Source: Robiginitalea sediminis
Lineage (GTDB): Bacteria > Bacteroidota > Bacteroidia > Flavobacteriales > Flavobacteriaceae
Direction of reading: 5' to 3'
Length of the DNA: 64,000 nucleotides
Assembly: GCF_002198115.1 (NCBI RefSeq)
Contig: NZ_NGNR01000002.1
Coordinates: 186,001 to 250,000 of the forward strand
Part shown: positions 35,124-46,949 of the stretch, in pieces
Position numbering within the stretch: the first letter of the stretch is position 1
Layout: each line of letters opens with the position of its first letter
Notes under the pieces: generated by a model
The model's database searches: none
The model's input: the letters and a program-made list of their open reading frames with translations, nothing else
Told to the model about the DNA's origin: nothing
Translations under genes and position numbers: made by a program

Positions 35124-36311
35124 TCAATCCGTGCACCGGCGGGCGGTTATAACTGCCTTCTTCCCGTCTGCAAGGGTGGTGTAGAAAAGAAAGGTATCCC
35201 CACCCGGGGAAATGCGGTTTTTAGATCGTATCTGTGCCACCGAAAGCGGGAAGTTCCGGCTCACCACATGGGCTTGTCGCAGTGGGGGTTTCCCAGCTTT
35301 GTACCCCATGTAACCTAGGATTTCAAAACGCCTCCCTGGGAATTGGGGCATGTCGGCCTGTGCGGTGTAAAGGTGGGTACTGGGATGTAATTTTTTTAAC
35401 CCGAGGCGCTGGGCCACCAGGCGGAAGGCCCCGGCCTTCATCAAGGCGGCATGGGGTTCGAAAAGGTAGCCTTCGGGAGATCCGGAAGCTGCAACTGCCG
35501 TTTGCTCATCTTGCGGGTGGAACGTAAAGGAGGGCCAGGTGTCGCGGGCCAAATCCACGGCGGTAATCCGGGGGGCTCCTGTACACCCGGGTTGGAGGTG
35601 CCAAAGGAGTTCCTTTACCTCGTTGTGGACCCCGATGACATAAACCGCCTTTACCGGGCCCAGCTGCCGGATGCCCTGGGTGATATCCAGCAGGGGGGAG
35701 GTTTTCAGCAGGAGGTTATCTGCCGACTCCAGCCATTCTGCAAGGTGGGAAAGAACATCCGGGGTGTACTCCTCCAGCCGGAAGACTTTGCCCCCATCCT
35801 TCCCCCTCCTGGCCGGGTCGGCGTAGAGCCAATCTGCCTTTAAACCTCCATGGCGAAGCGTACGGAGTACTTCAAGGCCGTCCTTGGCATGTACGACAAT
35901 GTTCTTGATTCCGAGGGCTGCAAAATTGTGTGCGGTAATTTCGGCCAGGCGGAGATCAATTTCACAGTAGTGTACAGTGGTTACTGCGGCGGCAAAAAAG
36001 GAAGTATCCAGACCCATCCCACCGGTCAGGTCTACCAGGATTTCGCCCGAAACCAAACCGGCCTTGAACCGTGCCGTGATTTCCGAGGAGGCCTGCTCCA
36101 AATGAAGTTTAGGGGGGTAATAGATTCCTGTAGCCGATGCCCAGAAAGGGGATTTCTGTGCCAGGGTTTGGGCCCCGGAGACCTGCGTTGCGAGTTCCCG
36201 GGGCGTAACCCCGTCAAAAGGGGATTTTGAGAGGGCTACTGACACTATGTCAGTGGTTAAATTATTTTTTATAAAATTCTGTACACCAGTATTTAGAATT
36301 TCTTTATTCAA
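35124..36311 (-). CDS. THUMP-like domain, class I SAM-dependent methyltransferase-like protein
   Basis: Cytoplasmic protein of 395 aa. The middle (about residues 85-190) is a Rossmann methyltransferase core: LVDLTGGMGLDTSFFA is the SAM-binding loop, followed by DLRLAEITAHN, VHAKDGLEVL and YADPARRGKDGGKVF (DPAR catalytic-type loop of RNA methyltransferases). The C-terminal ~80 residues match the THUMP-like domain of Bacteroidota relatives. The substrate, probably RNA, is unknown. The start appears to be TTG at 36311 (next residues NKEILNTG); it is 7 bp after the AI-2E gene and last in a six-gene minus-strand operon. Confidence 0.83.
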   Translation of the reverse strand: MNKEILNTGVQNFIKNNLTTDIVSVALSKSPFDGVTPRELATQVSGAQTLAQKSPFWASATGIYYPPKLHLEQASSEITARFKAGLVSGEILVDLTGGMGLDTSFFAAAVTTVHYCEIDLRLAEITAHNFAALGIKNIVVHAKDGLEVLRTLRHGGLKADWLYADPARRGKDGGKVFRLEEYTPDVLSHLAEWLESADNLLLKTSPLLDITQGIRQLGPVKAVYVIGVHNEVKELLWHLQPGCTGAPRITAVDLARDTWPSFTFHPQDEQTAVAASGSPEGYLFEPHAALMKAGAFRLVAQRLGLKKLHPSTHLYTAQADMPQFPGRRFEILGYMGYKAGKPPLRQAHVVSRNFPLSVAQIRSKNRISPGGDTFLFYTTLADGKKAVITARRCTD

Positions 36312-36318
36312 AGCAATG

Positions 36319-37419
36319 CTATAAATCTCTGGTGAGTTTCTGAACGATCTTGTTATCGGATAGGAATTCCTTTAAAATAACCTTTATGGCGGTATATCCG
36401 GGCACGGCGACGATCATTCCCACTACCCCGAAAAGGAGCCCGGCTATGATGATGATCAGGAAGATTTCCAGGGGGTGCGACCGGACACTGTTAGAGAAGA
36501 TAAAAGGCTGGGAAAAGAAGTTGTCTACCGCTTGTCCAATGGCGAGGCCCAGCAGGACCCAACCTACGTCCGGGAGGATCACGGTGCTGAAATCAGCACC
36601 CAGGTTACTGGTCATGGTCAGGACCACCATGATGACTCCGCCTATGATGGGACCCACGTAGGGGATGACATTGAACAGGGCGCAAAGGAAGGCAATGACC
36701 AGGGCGTTCTCGATCCCCACCAGGAGCAGGACAATGGTATAAATGGCAAATAGTACCAGAATCTGACCAAGCAGCCCTATAAAATACCGGGATAGCAACC
36801 CCTTGATTTTTTCAATGGAATGCTTCAGCCGGCTTTCCTTGCTCTGTGGCACCAGGGTGAGGAGCGCATTTTCAAAAAGGCGGCTATCCTTCAGGAAGAA
36901 AAAGGAGATAAACAGCACGGAAAACAGACCGATGCTGAGGCTGCTCAAGACGGCAACGAAGGAGTTGAGCAGTTTGGGGATAAAGCCGAAATCGAGTTCG
37001 TTCAGGAAGCTGCCGCCCCATTCGGATTCCTGCACCATGGCGCTGAAAGATTGGGGGGAGGTGCCCAGGAAGGTAGTAACCTCCCGGTAGAGGCGTTCCA
37101 GGTCCCGTTCCAGGTCGTCCATATGGAGTAGGGACAGGTTTTTGCCCTGCTCGGTCAGGACCGGGACGAATAAGGATACCAGGCCAACCAATACCCCCAG
37201 CATCAGAACCATGGTTACGACAACGGCCAGGGTATTCGGGAATTTGACCCGACGCCGCAGGAAGAGTACCACGGGGCGGCCGATAAGGGCTGTCACGGCT
37301 GCAATGCTGACGTAGGCAATTACAGAACGCACCAGGTAGAGGAAATAGCAAAACAGCCCAATGGCCACCAGGATTAAAACAGCCCGAACAATGCCACTAG
37401 CTAAGGTCTTGGCGTTCAT
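36319..37419 (-). CDS. AI-2E family (PerM/YdiK-type) membrane transporter
   Basis: Inner-membrane protein of 366 aa with two N-terminal helices, a helix, a soluble region (about residues 95-150), and a cluster of helices in the C-half including NVIPYVGPIIGGVIMV, the family signature. Relatives export small molecules or act as sodium/proton antiporters; the AI-2 exporter name comes from one member and should not be taken as function. It starts 4 bp after the DUF4159 gene. Confidence 0.88.
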   Translation of the reverse strand: MNAKTLASGIVRAVLILVAIGLFCYFLYLVRSVIAYVSIAAVTALIGRPVVLFLRRRVKFPNTLAVVVTMVLMLGVLVGLVSLFVPVLTEQGKNLSLLHMDDLERDLERLYREVTTFLGTSPQSFSAMVQESEWGGSFLNELDFGFIPKLLNSFVAVLSSLSIGLFSVLFISFFFLKDSRLFENALLTLVPQSKESRLKHSIEKIKGLLSRYFIGLLGQILVLFAIYTIVLLLVGIENALVIAFLCALFNVIPYVGPIIGGVIMVVLTMTSNLGADFSTVILPDVGWVLLGLAIGQAVDNFFSQPFIFSNSVRSHPLEIFLIIIIAGLLFGVVGMIVAVPGYTAIKVILKEFLSDNKIVQKLTRDL

Positions 37420-37423
37420 ACAA

Positions 37424-38065
37424 TCAGTTTTTGAAGGCGTAATTCACGATGTTGGCTCCCATCTGCAGGGCCTTCCTCCGTACGGGCTCCGGATCGTTGT
37501 GTACCGCCGGGTCTTCCCATCCGTCCCCCAGGTCTGTCTCGAAGGTGAACAACAGGATAAGCCTTCCTTCATAGGTTATGCCCAGGGCCTGGGGCCGCTT
37601 CCCGTCGTGTTCGTGGATTTTGGGCAGACCCTCGGGGAAGGCAAACGGTTCCTGGAAAATGGGGTGGTTGGCCGGTAGCTCTTCCAGGGGGAGGTCCGGG
37701 AATAATTTCGGAATTTCCTTTTCCAGGTAGGGTGCCATCCCGTAATTGTCATCTATATGCAGGAAACCGCCTCCCATCAGGTACTGCCGTAGGTTTTCGG
37801 CTTCCGTATCGCTGAACAGGACATTGCCATGCCCGGTCATGTGTAAGAAGGGGTACTGGAAGACCGCCGGGCTGTCTGCCTCCACGGTGGCTGGGTCTGC
37901 TTCCAGCTCTGTCCCAATTTCAGCATTGCAGAAGCGGGAGAGGTTGGGCAGGGCAGTTGGGTTTGCATACCAATCGCCTCCTCCCCGGTATTTGAGGATG
38001 GCAAGCTGTTGTCCGTATCCCCAGGTAAAGGGAATCAGCAGGAAGAGAAAGAAAAGCTGCCTCAT
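37424..38065 (-). CDS. DUF4159 protein, exported
   Basis: Periplasmic protein of 213 aa with signal MRQLFFLFLLIPFTWGYGQ. Residues about 20-210 fit DUF4159, a glutamine-amidotransferase-like fold: LHMTGHGNVLFSD near 74 and GGGFLHIDDNYG near 98 are its hallmark stretches. The family is widespread in Bacteroidota, its function unknown. It is transcribed with rsmE (66 bp upstream) and the AI-2E gene (4 bp downstream). Confidence 0.88.
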   Translation of the reverse strand: MRQLFFLFLLIPFTWGYGQQLAILKYRGGGDWYANPTALPNLSRFCNAEIGTELEADPATVEADSPAVFQYPFLHMTGHGNVLFSDTEAENLRQYLMGGGFLHIDDNYGMAPYLEKEIPKLFPDLPLEELPANHPIFQEPFAFPEGLPKIHEHDGKRPQALGITYEGRLILLFTFETDLGDGWEDPAVHNDPEPVRRKALQMGANIVNYAFKN

Positions 38066-38131
38066 GGTTCCAGGCTATTAGACTCGCCTGAATTCAAATG
38101 TAGTGATAAAGCGGGAGTTGTGTCCTTAGGC

Positions 38132-38839
38132 TTAGCCGCCATTTATCAGGTTGACCACGGCGCAGGCCATCAGGGCTGCCGTTTCGGTGCGCAAGCGGTA
38201 CTGCCCCAGGGATACCGGAAGGAAGCCCTTGTCCTCGGCCATCCGGATTTCCGATGGGCTGAAATCCCCCTCGGGTCCGATCAGCACCACCACGTCCTTG
38301 TCTGCCGCCAGCCGCCTTTTGAGCTCTACCTTGTCGTCCTCCTCGCAATGGGCTATAAACTTCAGGCCGGGATGCTTCCCTTCCAGGAAGGTGACAAGGG
38401 GCACCGGATCGCTGAGGGTAGGCAGGTACGCCCTGAGGCTTTGTTTCATGGCTTCCTGCAGGATGCGTCGCATACGCTCCATTTGCAGGTGTTCCCGCTC
38501 GGAGTGTTCGCAAATCACCGGGGTAATCTGGTCTACGCCCATCTCTGTGGCCTTTTCCAGAAACCATTCAAAACGATCTGCTTTTTTGGTAGGGGCCACG
38601 GCCAGATGGAGGCTGTGCATGGTGGGGTGTACTTTCCGCGTTTCCAGGATCCGCCCCATGCAGCGCTTTGGGTTGGCCTCCAGGATTTCGGCGGTAAAAA
38701 CCAGTCCTTTCCCATTGGTGATGTGGACGGTATCCCCTTCGCGCTTGCGAAGGGCTTTAACCATATGCCGGCTTTCTTCCGGTGAGAAGGCAAATTGGGT
38801 TACGCTGTTGTCCAGGTTTTCCTGATAGAAATAATTCAT
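38132..38839 (-). CDS. rsmE: 16S rRNA (uracil(1498)-N(3))-methyltransferase
   Basis: Cytoplasmic SPOUT methyltransferase of 235 aa that methylates U1498 of 16S rRNA. The N-terminal ~70 residues form the PUA-like RNA-binding domain (HMVKALRKREGDTVHITNGKG in part), and the C-terminal trefoil-knot motifs are IGPEGDFSPSEI near 178-189 and LRTETAAL near 210-217. Length and motifs are standard. It sits 6 bp after the TfoX-like gene in the tsaD operon. Confidence 0.95.
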   Translation of the reverse strand: MNYFYQENLDNSVTQFAFSPEESRHMVKALRKREGDTVHITNGKGLVFTAEILEANPKRCMGRILETRKVHPTMHSLHLAVAPTKKADRFEWFLEKATEMGVDQITPVICEHSEREHLQMERMRRILQEAMKQSLRAYLPTLSDPVPLVTFLEGKHPGLKFIAHCEEDDKVELKRRLAADKDVVVLIGPEGDFSPSEIRMAEDKGFLPVSLGQYRLRTETAALMACAVVNLINGG

Positions 38840-38845
38840 GCGCCT

Positions 38846-39199
38846 CTATTGATGTTCTTCCCCGCATTTGGCCCGGGCATGTGCCAGTCCCCACTCGATC
38901 CAGGTCGTTAAGTCGGCCTCGGTACGCAGCCCTTCAGGAGCGACCTGTACAAATTCCTTCATGGTGCGGCCTGTAAAATCCATCGGACGGGCGCCGTAGC
39001 GCTCCAGGGCTTCCTCCATCGCTGAAGCAGGGACCCTGGCCATGAGTTCATCGGCAATGATGCCGATACTCATCTTGCCTTTATACAGGTAGGCCAGGCC
39101 ACCAAACATCTTTTTGAGTTCCATGTGCTTGTACGCATCGTCCCCGCGGCGGGTAAGCAGGGTATTTATTCTCATTTCGAGGGAGGTGTCGTAAGCCAT
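38846..39199 (-). CDS. TfoX N-terminal-domain protein
   Basis: Cytoplasmic protein of 117 aa consisting of the TfoX/Sxy N-terminal domain only: KKMFGGLAYLYKGKMSIGI near residues 26-44 and RPMDFTGRTMKEFV near 71-84. The C-terminal TfoX domain of the competence regulator is missing, as in many free-standing members of unknown function. The frame opens at 39241, overlapping tsaD; ATG 39199 (MAYDTSLEMRIN) matches family starts and leaves a 10-bp gap to tsaD. The last residues are Cys/Glu-rich and atypical. Confidence 0.85.
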   Translation of the reverse strand: MAYDTSLEMRINTLLTRRGDDAYKHMELKKMFGGLAYLYKGKMSIGIIADELMARVPASAMEEALERYGARPMDFTGRTMKEFVQVAPEGLRTEADLTTWIEWGLAHARAKCGEEHQ

Positions 39200-39209
39200 A
39201 GGGTACTGT

Positions 39210-40238
39210 TTAACTGCCCAGGCGGTAGCGCGCCTTGGCACTGACGTTTAGGGTGGCAAAATCCCCTTGAAGATACTTGAAATAGCCCACAATTCCTATC
39301 ATGGCCGCATTGTCTGTACAGTATTCGAATGGCGGGATGTAAGTAGTCCATCCCCATTCGCGCTCGGCATCCTTCAGGGCCTGGCGGATCCCGCTGTTGG
39401 CCGATACCCCGCCCCCGATAGCTACGTGTTTTATGCCTGTTGCTTTGCTTGCTTTCCGGAGCTTTTGCATCAGGATCCGTACAATAGTGTATTGAATGGA
39501 AGCACAGATATCGTCCCGGTTTTGTGAGATGAAATCCGGGTTGGCTGCCGTTTCCCGCTGCAGGAAATACAGGATACTTGTTTTCAGGCCGCTGAAGCTG
39601 AAATCGAACCCACCTACCTTGGGGATGGGGAATGTGAACCGCGTGGGGTCTCCCTGGGCGGCGTGCTTGTCTATAAGCGGGCCCCCCGGGTAGGGAAACC
39701 CCAGGAGCTTTGCGCTTTTATCGAAGGCTTCCCCTGCAGCGTCGTCCAGGGTTTCCCCCAGGATTTCCATCCGGAAATAATCGTCCACGCGGATAATCTG
39801 GGTATGCCCCCCGCTTATGGTCATGGCGAGAAAGGGGAAGGGGGGCGGTTGCTTCCCGGGGGTTTCCAGGAAATGCGCCAGGACATGGGCTTCCATGTGG
39901 TTGACCTCAATTAGCGGGATGCCCAGACCCAGGGAAAGGGATTTAGCAAAGGAGGTGCCCACCAGGAGGGATCCGAGCAGTCCCGGCCCCCGAGTAAAAG
40001 CTATGGCGGATAGCTGTTTTTTGTCGATATTTGCTTTGGCCAGGGCCTGGTGTACCAGGGGGACAATATGTTGCTGGTGGGCCCGGGACGCCAACTCGGG
40101 GACCACACCCCCGTATTCTTCGTGGATGTGCTGTGTGGCCACCACGTTGCTCAGCGCCTCCGCGCCCCGCAAAACGGAAGCGGAGGTGTCGTCGCAGGAA
40201 GATTCTATCGCCAGGATGTAAACAGGGGGCAGGCTCAC
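39210..40238 (-). CDS. tsaD: tRNA N6-adenosine threonylcarbamoyltransferase
   Basis: Catalytic subunit of the t6A37 tRNA-modification complex; essential in most bacteria. The 342-aa length is normal. ASKHA-fold motifs: ILAIESSCDDTSASV near residues 7-21, metal ligands in NHMEAHVLAHF near 111-121, ISGGHTQI near 137, and GGGVSANSGIRQAL near 270. An open frame runs up to 40496, but the family sequence begins at VYILAIESS; the only start just before it is GTG 40238. A TAnnTTTG box lies 28 nt upstream of it. First gene of the operon to the left; its start almost touches the divergent TamB-like gene. Confidence 0.95.
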   Translation of the reverse strand: MSLPPVYILAIESSCDDTSASVLRGAEALSNVVATQHIHEEYGGVVPELASRAHQQHIVPLVHQALAKANIDKKQLSAIAFTRGPGLLGSLLVGTSFAKSLSLGLGIPLIEVNHMEAHVLAHFLETPGKQPPPFPFLAMTISGGHTQIIRVDDYFRMEILGETLDDAAGEAFDKSAKLLGFPYPGGPLIDKHAAQGDPTRFTFPIPKVGGFDFSFSGLKTSILYFLQRETAANPDFISQNRDDICASIQYTIVRILMQKLRKASKATGIKHVAIGGGVSANSGIRQALKDAEREWGWTTYIPPFEYCTDNAAMIGIVGYFKYLQGDFATLNVSAKARYRLGS

Positions 40239-40239
40239 C

Positions 40240-43200
40240 TTGGTTTGGAACGGATTTTGGATACGCAAAGGTAAAACAATAGGGTCTATCAGGAAACTTC
40301 GCAAAATAGTCGTCCGCATACTGCTGGTTGTCCTGGTGGTCTGTGTCCTGGGCACGGTGGTCCTTTCCCTGCCTGCGGTCCAGACGCGGCTCGCGCAAAT
40401 GGCTACCGAACGGATCAACCGGGATTTCGGGACCGATATCCGGATAGACCGGCTCCGGATTTCCCTCATTAGCTGGGATACGGCGTTAAGGGACATCTAC
40501 ATTGAAGATTACAAGGGAGATACCCTTGCATATATCCGGGACCTGAACACCTCCATCCTGAGTTTGCGGGACCTGGTGGGAGGAACCCTGGAGTTCGGGG
40601 ACATCGACATCGAAGGGTTGTACCTGAACATGAAAACCTACCGGGATGCCCCGGATACGAACCTGGGGATTTTTATAGATAAGCTGGACGACGGTAAGCC
40701 ACGGGACCCCGGGACGCCTCCATTTTACTTCTACGCCTCGGGCATTGAAGTGGAGGACAGCCGTTTTTCGCTTGTGGACGAGAACCTGGAGAAACCCACC
40801 ATCCTAAATTTCAGCAGGCTCAACATCGATGCAGAGGAATTCACTATCCTCGGGCCTCAGGTTCGCGTCCAGATCCGGGGGATGTCCTTGAAAAGCCCAA
40901 GGGACCTTCAGATCGATACCCTTTCCACGGCCTTTACCTATACCAGGGAGCAAATGCGCTTCGATACCCTCCGGATCCGTACCCCGGAATCCGATATCCG
41001 GGGAGGTTTGGTATTCGACTACCAACGGGAGGATCTGGCTTCCTTTACCGACAAGGTCCGCATTACGGCCAATTTCGAACAATCGGAAGTGGGCCTGGAT
41101 GAGGTCAACCGGCTTTACGATGTATTCGGCACGGGCCGCAAGGCGATGTTCAGCACCGGGGTATCCGGCACCCTGAACGCCCTCCGCCTGGAAGACCTCT
41201 TTCTGGTCACCGACCAGACAGGCATCCGCGGCACCTTCGATTTCGCCAACCTCTTCAGTAAAGAAGCGCCATTCAGCCTGGATGCCCAGATCCGGGATAT
41301 CACCACGACGTATTATCAGATGCGGGGGCTCATGCCCAACCTCCTGGGCAATACCCTGCCTTCCTCCATGGAGAAACTGGGGCAGTTCACTGTCCGCGGG
41401 AGTTCCCAGATCACAGAAAATACCGTAGCTGCCCAGGTCAATATCAACAGCCGTATCGGCAACTGCTATGCGGACCTGGACCTGAGTGGGATCACCAATG
41501 TGGACAACGCGGCCTACCGGGGGTTTGTTTCCCTGATCGATTTCGACCTGGGCCGGTTTACCGGGAACCCCTCCTTTGGCAGGTCTACCCTCGATGTGAA
41601 TGTGGAAGGTCAGGGATTCACCCAGGACAAACTCAATACCGAGGTGATCGGGGAGGTTTACACCTTTGGGTTTAACGGGTATGACTACAGGGATATCTCT
41701 GTTTCCGGGGTGCTGAAGGACCAGCTCTTCGACGGCTCCCTCAACAGCCGCGACCCCAATATGGTCTTTACCTTCAAGGGGCTTGCGGATTTCGGAAGCC
41801 AGCCCAACACCTTCAATTTTGTCGCCTCGGTAGACCATGCAGACCTGCATGCCGTAAATTTTATTTCGGATTCCGTGTCCGTCTTCAAGGGGAACATCGA
41901 CATGGACATCACCGGGGATGACCCGGACAACATCCGGGGTGAAATGCGCTTTAGCAAGACCCAGTTCCAGAATGCCAACAACACCTATTATTTCGAAGAC
42001 TTCCAGGTTGTTTCCCGGGTTGGCGAAGATTCCCTGCGCACGGTGGAGATCAATTCCCCGGATATCATTACCGGCTATATGCGCGGGAGGTTCCGGGTCC
42101 GGGAACTGGGGCGGCTGTTGCAGAATTCCGTGGGTAGTATTTACACCAATTACAAGCCCTACCAAATATCCGGCGGGCAGCAGCTGAGTTTTAATTTCAG
42201 GATTTACAACAAGATTGTCGAAGTCTTTTACCCGGAGGTATCCTTCGGGCCCAATACCTTTATCCGGGGCGACATTGCAGCAGATGAGGGCGATTTCAAG
42301 CTTAACTTTAAGTCGCCGGACATTGCGGCATTTGGCAATCGTCTGGGGGAGGTGGATGTGCGTATAGACAACAAAAACCCCCTTTTCAACACCTATGTCT
42401 CGGTGGAAGAGGTCTCCACAGTCTATTATGACCTCAAGGATTTTGAATTGATCAACACCACCCTGAATGACACCCTGTTTTTCCGTACGGAATTCAAGGG
42501 GGGTAGCCAGTATAACGACCGCTACAACCTGAACTTTTACCACACCTTCAACGAGCAAAACCGTTCGGTCATTGGCCTGAAGCGTTCCGATGTGAGCTTT
42601 AAAGGCAATACGTGGGTCCTGAACCGGCAGGGGAATAACCGCAATAAGGTTATCGTCAACAGTAGCCTTGACAGCATTCAGATAGAGGAAATCGTCATGA
42701 ATAATGAAGAACGGGAGGAAATTGTCCTGAACGGATCCATGGCAGATTCCACCTATAAAGACCTGGAGTTGCGCTTTAAAATCGTATCCCTGAATAAGAT
42801 TACACCTGCCATAGACAGCCTGAAACTCACCGGAGAGGTGAACGGGGTGCTCAATGTCCGGCAGGAGGACGATGTATACCTGCCTATCGGAAACCTGAAA
42901 ATAGGCGATTTCGGCATCAACGGGATGCAACTCGGGGAGTTGGATATCGGGATTGTGGGAAACAAGGACCTCACAGAGTTCTCGGTCAATACCCTGCTCT
43001 CGGAAGCGGGGCGGGAGAAATTTTCCGTTATCGGAACCATTCTGAACCGGGAGGAGTACCCCACGGCCAACCTGATGGCCAGTTTTACCGATTTTCAGCT
43101 GGACCCTTTCAGCCCGCTTGGGGAGGGGGTCATTGACCAAATCCGTGGGAATGTCAACGGGACAGCCCAGATCCGGGGCGACCTCAGAAACCCCGATATC

Positions 43201-44781
43201 TCCGGTTTGCTCACCCTTACCGGGGCGGGCCTGGGGATCCCTTACCTGAATGTCAACTACGATTTTGCCCCCAATTCCACAATCAGGCTTCAGGACCAGA
43301 CCTTCGATTTTCAAAGCATCCGCCTTACGGATGTGGACGAGGGGACAAGGGCTGTGCTGGATGGGACTATTTCCCACACGGCTTTCGATGACTGGTTGCT
43401 GAACCTCAATGTAGATACTGAAGGGGATCGCCTTCTGATCCTCAATACGGAATACGACGAAGATGAATTGTACTACGGCCAGGCCTTCGCCACGGGTTTT
43501 GGTCGGATTTACGGACCAACAAGCGCTCTGAATATCGACTTTGAAGGTTCCACAGCCCGGGGGACTTCCCTGAAAATCCCAATCAGCGATGTGGCCACAG
43601 TGGGCGATTACAGCTTTATCAATTTTGTGCAAAGAGGCAGCCTGGAGGCCCTGGAGGCCGAACGCACACTCCGGGAGTACCAGGGGCTGGAACTGAATTT
43701 CGACCTTGACGTAACCCCTGAAGCGGAGGTGGAAATTGTAATAGACCAGCAAACCGGCAGTTCCCTCAAGGGCACGGGAGCCGGGCTTATTTTTATTGAG
43801 ATCAACACCAACGGGAAATTTAATATGTGGGGGGACTTCGTGGTGGTCACCGGTTCGTACAACCTGAAATACGGGGGTATTATAGACCGAACCTTCCGCG
43901 TAAAACCGGGGGGTACCATTAACTGGGACGGGGAACCCCTGGCTGCCATCCTCAATATGGAAGCCGTGTACGAACTCAATGCCAACCCGGCCCCGTTATT
44001 GGAGAATACTCCATACACGCGAAGCATCCCAACGGAGGTTATGGTCCGTCTTACAGGCGAACTGGAGCAGCCCACGGTGGAGTTCGACATCGGCTTCCCG
44101 GGTACCAGCTCAATCATTAAATCGGAGCTGGAATACCGCCTGCAGGACCCTACTGTAGAAGAGCGCAATGCCATTTTCCTGCTGGCCCAGGGTACTTTTG
44201 TGGCCGATGGGAGCGGGCTCAATCAGAACGCTGTGGCCGGGAGCCTCATCGGGTCCGCCACCACCAACCTGTTTAACCAGGTGCTGGGCGGTGGCGATGA
44301 AAACTTCAATCTAGGCGTTTCCTACGAGGCGGGGTACAATGACCCCGGTGCCGATGTGAACACCGAGGACCGCATCGGGGTTACCGTTTCGACCCGCATT
44401 TCAGACCGGATCCTGTTTAACGGCCGGTTTGGGGTACCGGTAGGCGGTGTGAGCGAATCTGCCGTTGCGGGCGATGCCGAGGTGCAGTTGCTCCTAAATG
44501 AAGAGGGCACCCTGAGTATGCGCATTTTCAACCGGCAGAATGAAATCCAGTCTTTCCTGGCAGAACGCCAGGGATACACCCAGGGGGTGGGGCTTTCCTA
44601 CGAAGTGGATTTCAACAGTTTCCAGGACCTGCTGCGGCAAATCTTCAAAAAGCGGGAAAACCCGCCGCAAAACCCCGGCCAGACCGCACCGGACAGTACC
44701 CTGCAGCGGGCAGTGCCCATTACCACCACCGGGAAAGACAGTTTGATACGGTTTTATGCCAAAGACCATAAACCTTTTTAA
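40240..44781 (+). CDS. TamB-like translocation/assembly module protein (DUF490)
   Basis: Very long envelope protein of 1513 aa, anchored by one N-terminal helix (about residues 25-47) with a long beta-rich periplasmic body and the conserved TamB/DUF490 C-terminal domain (about 1050-1470; for example GGIIDRTFRVKPGGTINWDG, ELEQPTVEFDIGFPG and LLAQGTFV). TamB spans the periplasm and is linked to outer-membrane protein assembly and lipid transport. The start is uncertain: no ATG or GTG precedes the anchor helix, and TTG 40240 is the only usual start codon there, adjacent to the divergent tsaD start. The last 40 residues are proline/glutamine-rich. Long open frames on the opposite strand are shadows. 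Confidence 0.88.
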   Translation: MVWNGFWIRKGKTIGSIRKLRKIVVRILLVVLVVCVLGTVVLSLPAVQTRLAQMATERINRDFGTDIRIDRLRISLISWDTALRDIYIEDYKGDTLAYIRDLNTSILSLRDLVGGTLEFGDIDIEGLYLNMKTYRDAPDTNLGIFIDKLDDGKPRDPGTPPFYFYASGIEVEDSRFSLVDENLEKPTILNFSRLNIDAEEFTILGPQVRVQIRGMSLKSPRDLQIDTLSTAFTYTREQMRFDTLRIRTPESDIRGGLVFDYQREDLASFTDKVRITANFEQSEVGLDEVNRLYDVFGTGRKAMFSTGVSGTLNALRLEDLFLVTDQTGIRGTFDFANLFSKEAPFSLDAQIRDITTTYYQMRGLMPNLLGNTLPSSMEKLGQFTVRGSSQITENTVAAQVNINSRIGNCYADLDLSGITNVDNAAYRGFVSLIDFDLGRFTGNPSFGRSTLDVNVEGQGFTQDKLNTEVIGEVYTFGFNGYDYRDISVSGVLKDQLFDGSLNSRDPNMVFTFKGLADFGSQPNTFNFVASVDHADLHAVNFISDSVSVFKGNIDMDITGDDPDNIRGEMRFSKTQFQNANNTYYFEDFQVVSRVGEDSLRTVEINSPDIITGYMRGRFRVRELGRLLQNSVGSIYTNYKPYQISGGQQLSFNFRIYNKIVEVFYPEVSFGPNTFIRGDIAADEGDFKLNFKSPDIAAFGNRLGEVDVRIDNKNPLFNTYVSVEEVSTVYYDLKDFELINTTLNDTLFFRTEFKGGSQYNDRYNLNFYHTFNEQNRSVIGLKRSDVSFKGNTWVLNRQGNNRNKVIVNSSLDSIQIEEIVMNNEEREEIVLNGSMADSTYKDLELRFKIVSLNKITPAIDSLKLTGEVNGVLNVRQEDDVYLPIGNLKIGDFGINGMQLGELDIGIVGNKDLTEFSVNTLLSEAGREKFSVIGTILNREEYPTANLMASFTDFQLDPFSPLGEGVIDQIRGNVNGTAQIRGDLRNPDISGLLTLTGAGLGIPYLNVNYDFAPNSTIRLQDQTFDFQSIRLTDVDEGTRAVLDGTISHTAFDDWLLNLNVDTEGDRLLILNTEYDEDELYYGQAFATGFGRIYGPTSALNIDFEGSTARGTSLKIPISDVATVGDYSFINFVQRGSLEALEAERTLREYQGLELNFDLDVTPEAEVEIVIDQQTGSSLKGTGAGLIFIEINTNGKFNMWGDFVVVTGSYNLKYGGIIDRTFRVKPGGTINWDGEPLAAILNMEAVYELNANPAPLLENTPYTRSIPTEVMVRLTGELEQPTVEFDIGFPGTSSIIKSELEYRLQDPTVEERNAIFLLAQGTFVADGSGLNQNAVAGSLIGSATTNLFNQVLGGGDENFNLGVSYEAGYNDPGADVNTEDRIGVTVSTRISDRILFNGRFGVPVGGVSESAVAGDAEVQLLLNEEGTLSMRIFNRQNEIQSFLAERQGYTQGVGLSYEVDFNSFQDLLRQIFKKRENPPQNPGQTAPDSTLQRAVPITTTGKDSLIRFYAKDHKPF
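40266..40273 (-). promoter_or_regulatory. -7 promoter box of the tsaD operon
   Basis: Minus-strand TACCTTTG, an exact TAnnTTTG match, 28 nt upstream of the GTG start of tsaD. It lies inside the 5' coding region of the divergent TamB-like gene. A -33 TTG at usual spacing is not evident. Confidence 0.55.
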
Positions 44782-44900
44782 GGCTCCCCGGATTTTTTAC
44801 ATTTCTTTCAGGAAAACCCCAAATTCGTTACGAAATCGTTTTCGGGCCCCGGGAACCCCAGAATTCCCGACACGACATTCCTTTTTTGGCCAAAGTTTGT

Positions 44901-44908
44901 TAATTTTG
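44901..44908 (+). promoter_or_regulatory. -7 promoter box of pfkA
   Basis: TAATTTTG matches TAnnTTTG and ends 16 nt before ATG 44925. The TTG at 44886-44888 is too close to serve as a normal -33 element. Confidence 0.55.
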
Positions 44909-44924
44909 CCATTCATTTTTGACC

Positions 44925-46932
<2,008 letters not shown>

Positions 46933-46949
46933 TACATAGACTCACTTTA

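Noticed and set aside
40804-43752. 982-codon open frame on the minus strand inside the TamB-like gene
   Set aside because: Composition is unlike a protein with a known fold, it is fully antisense to a well-supported gene, and high-GC codon use on the true strand leaves few antisense stops.
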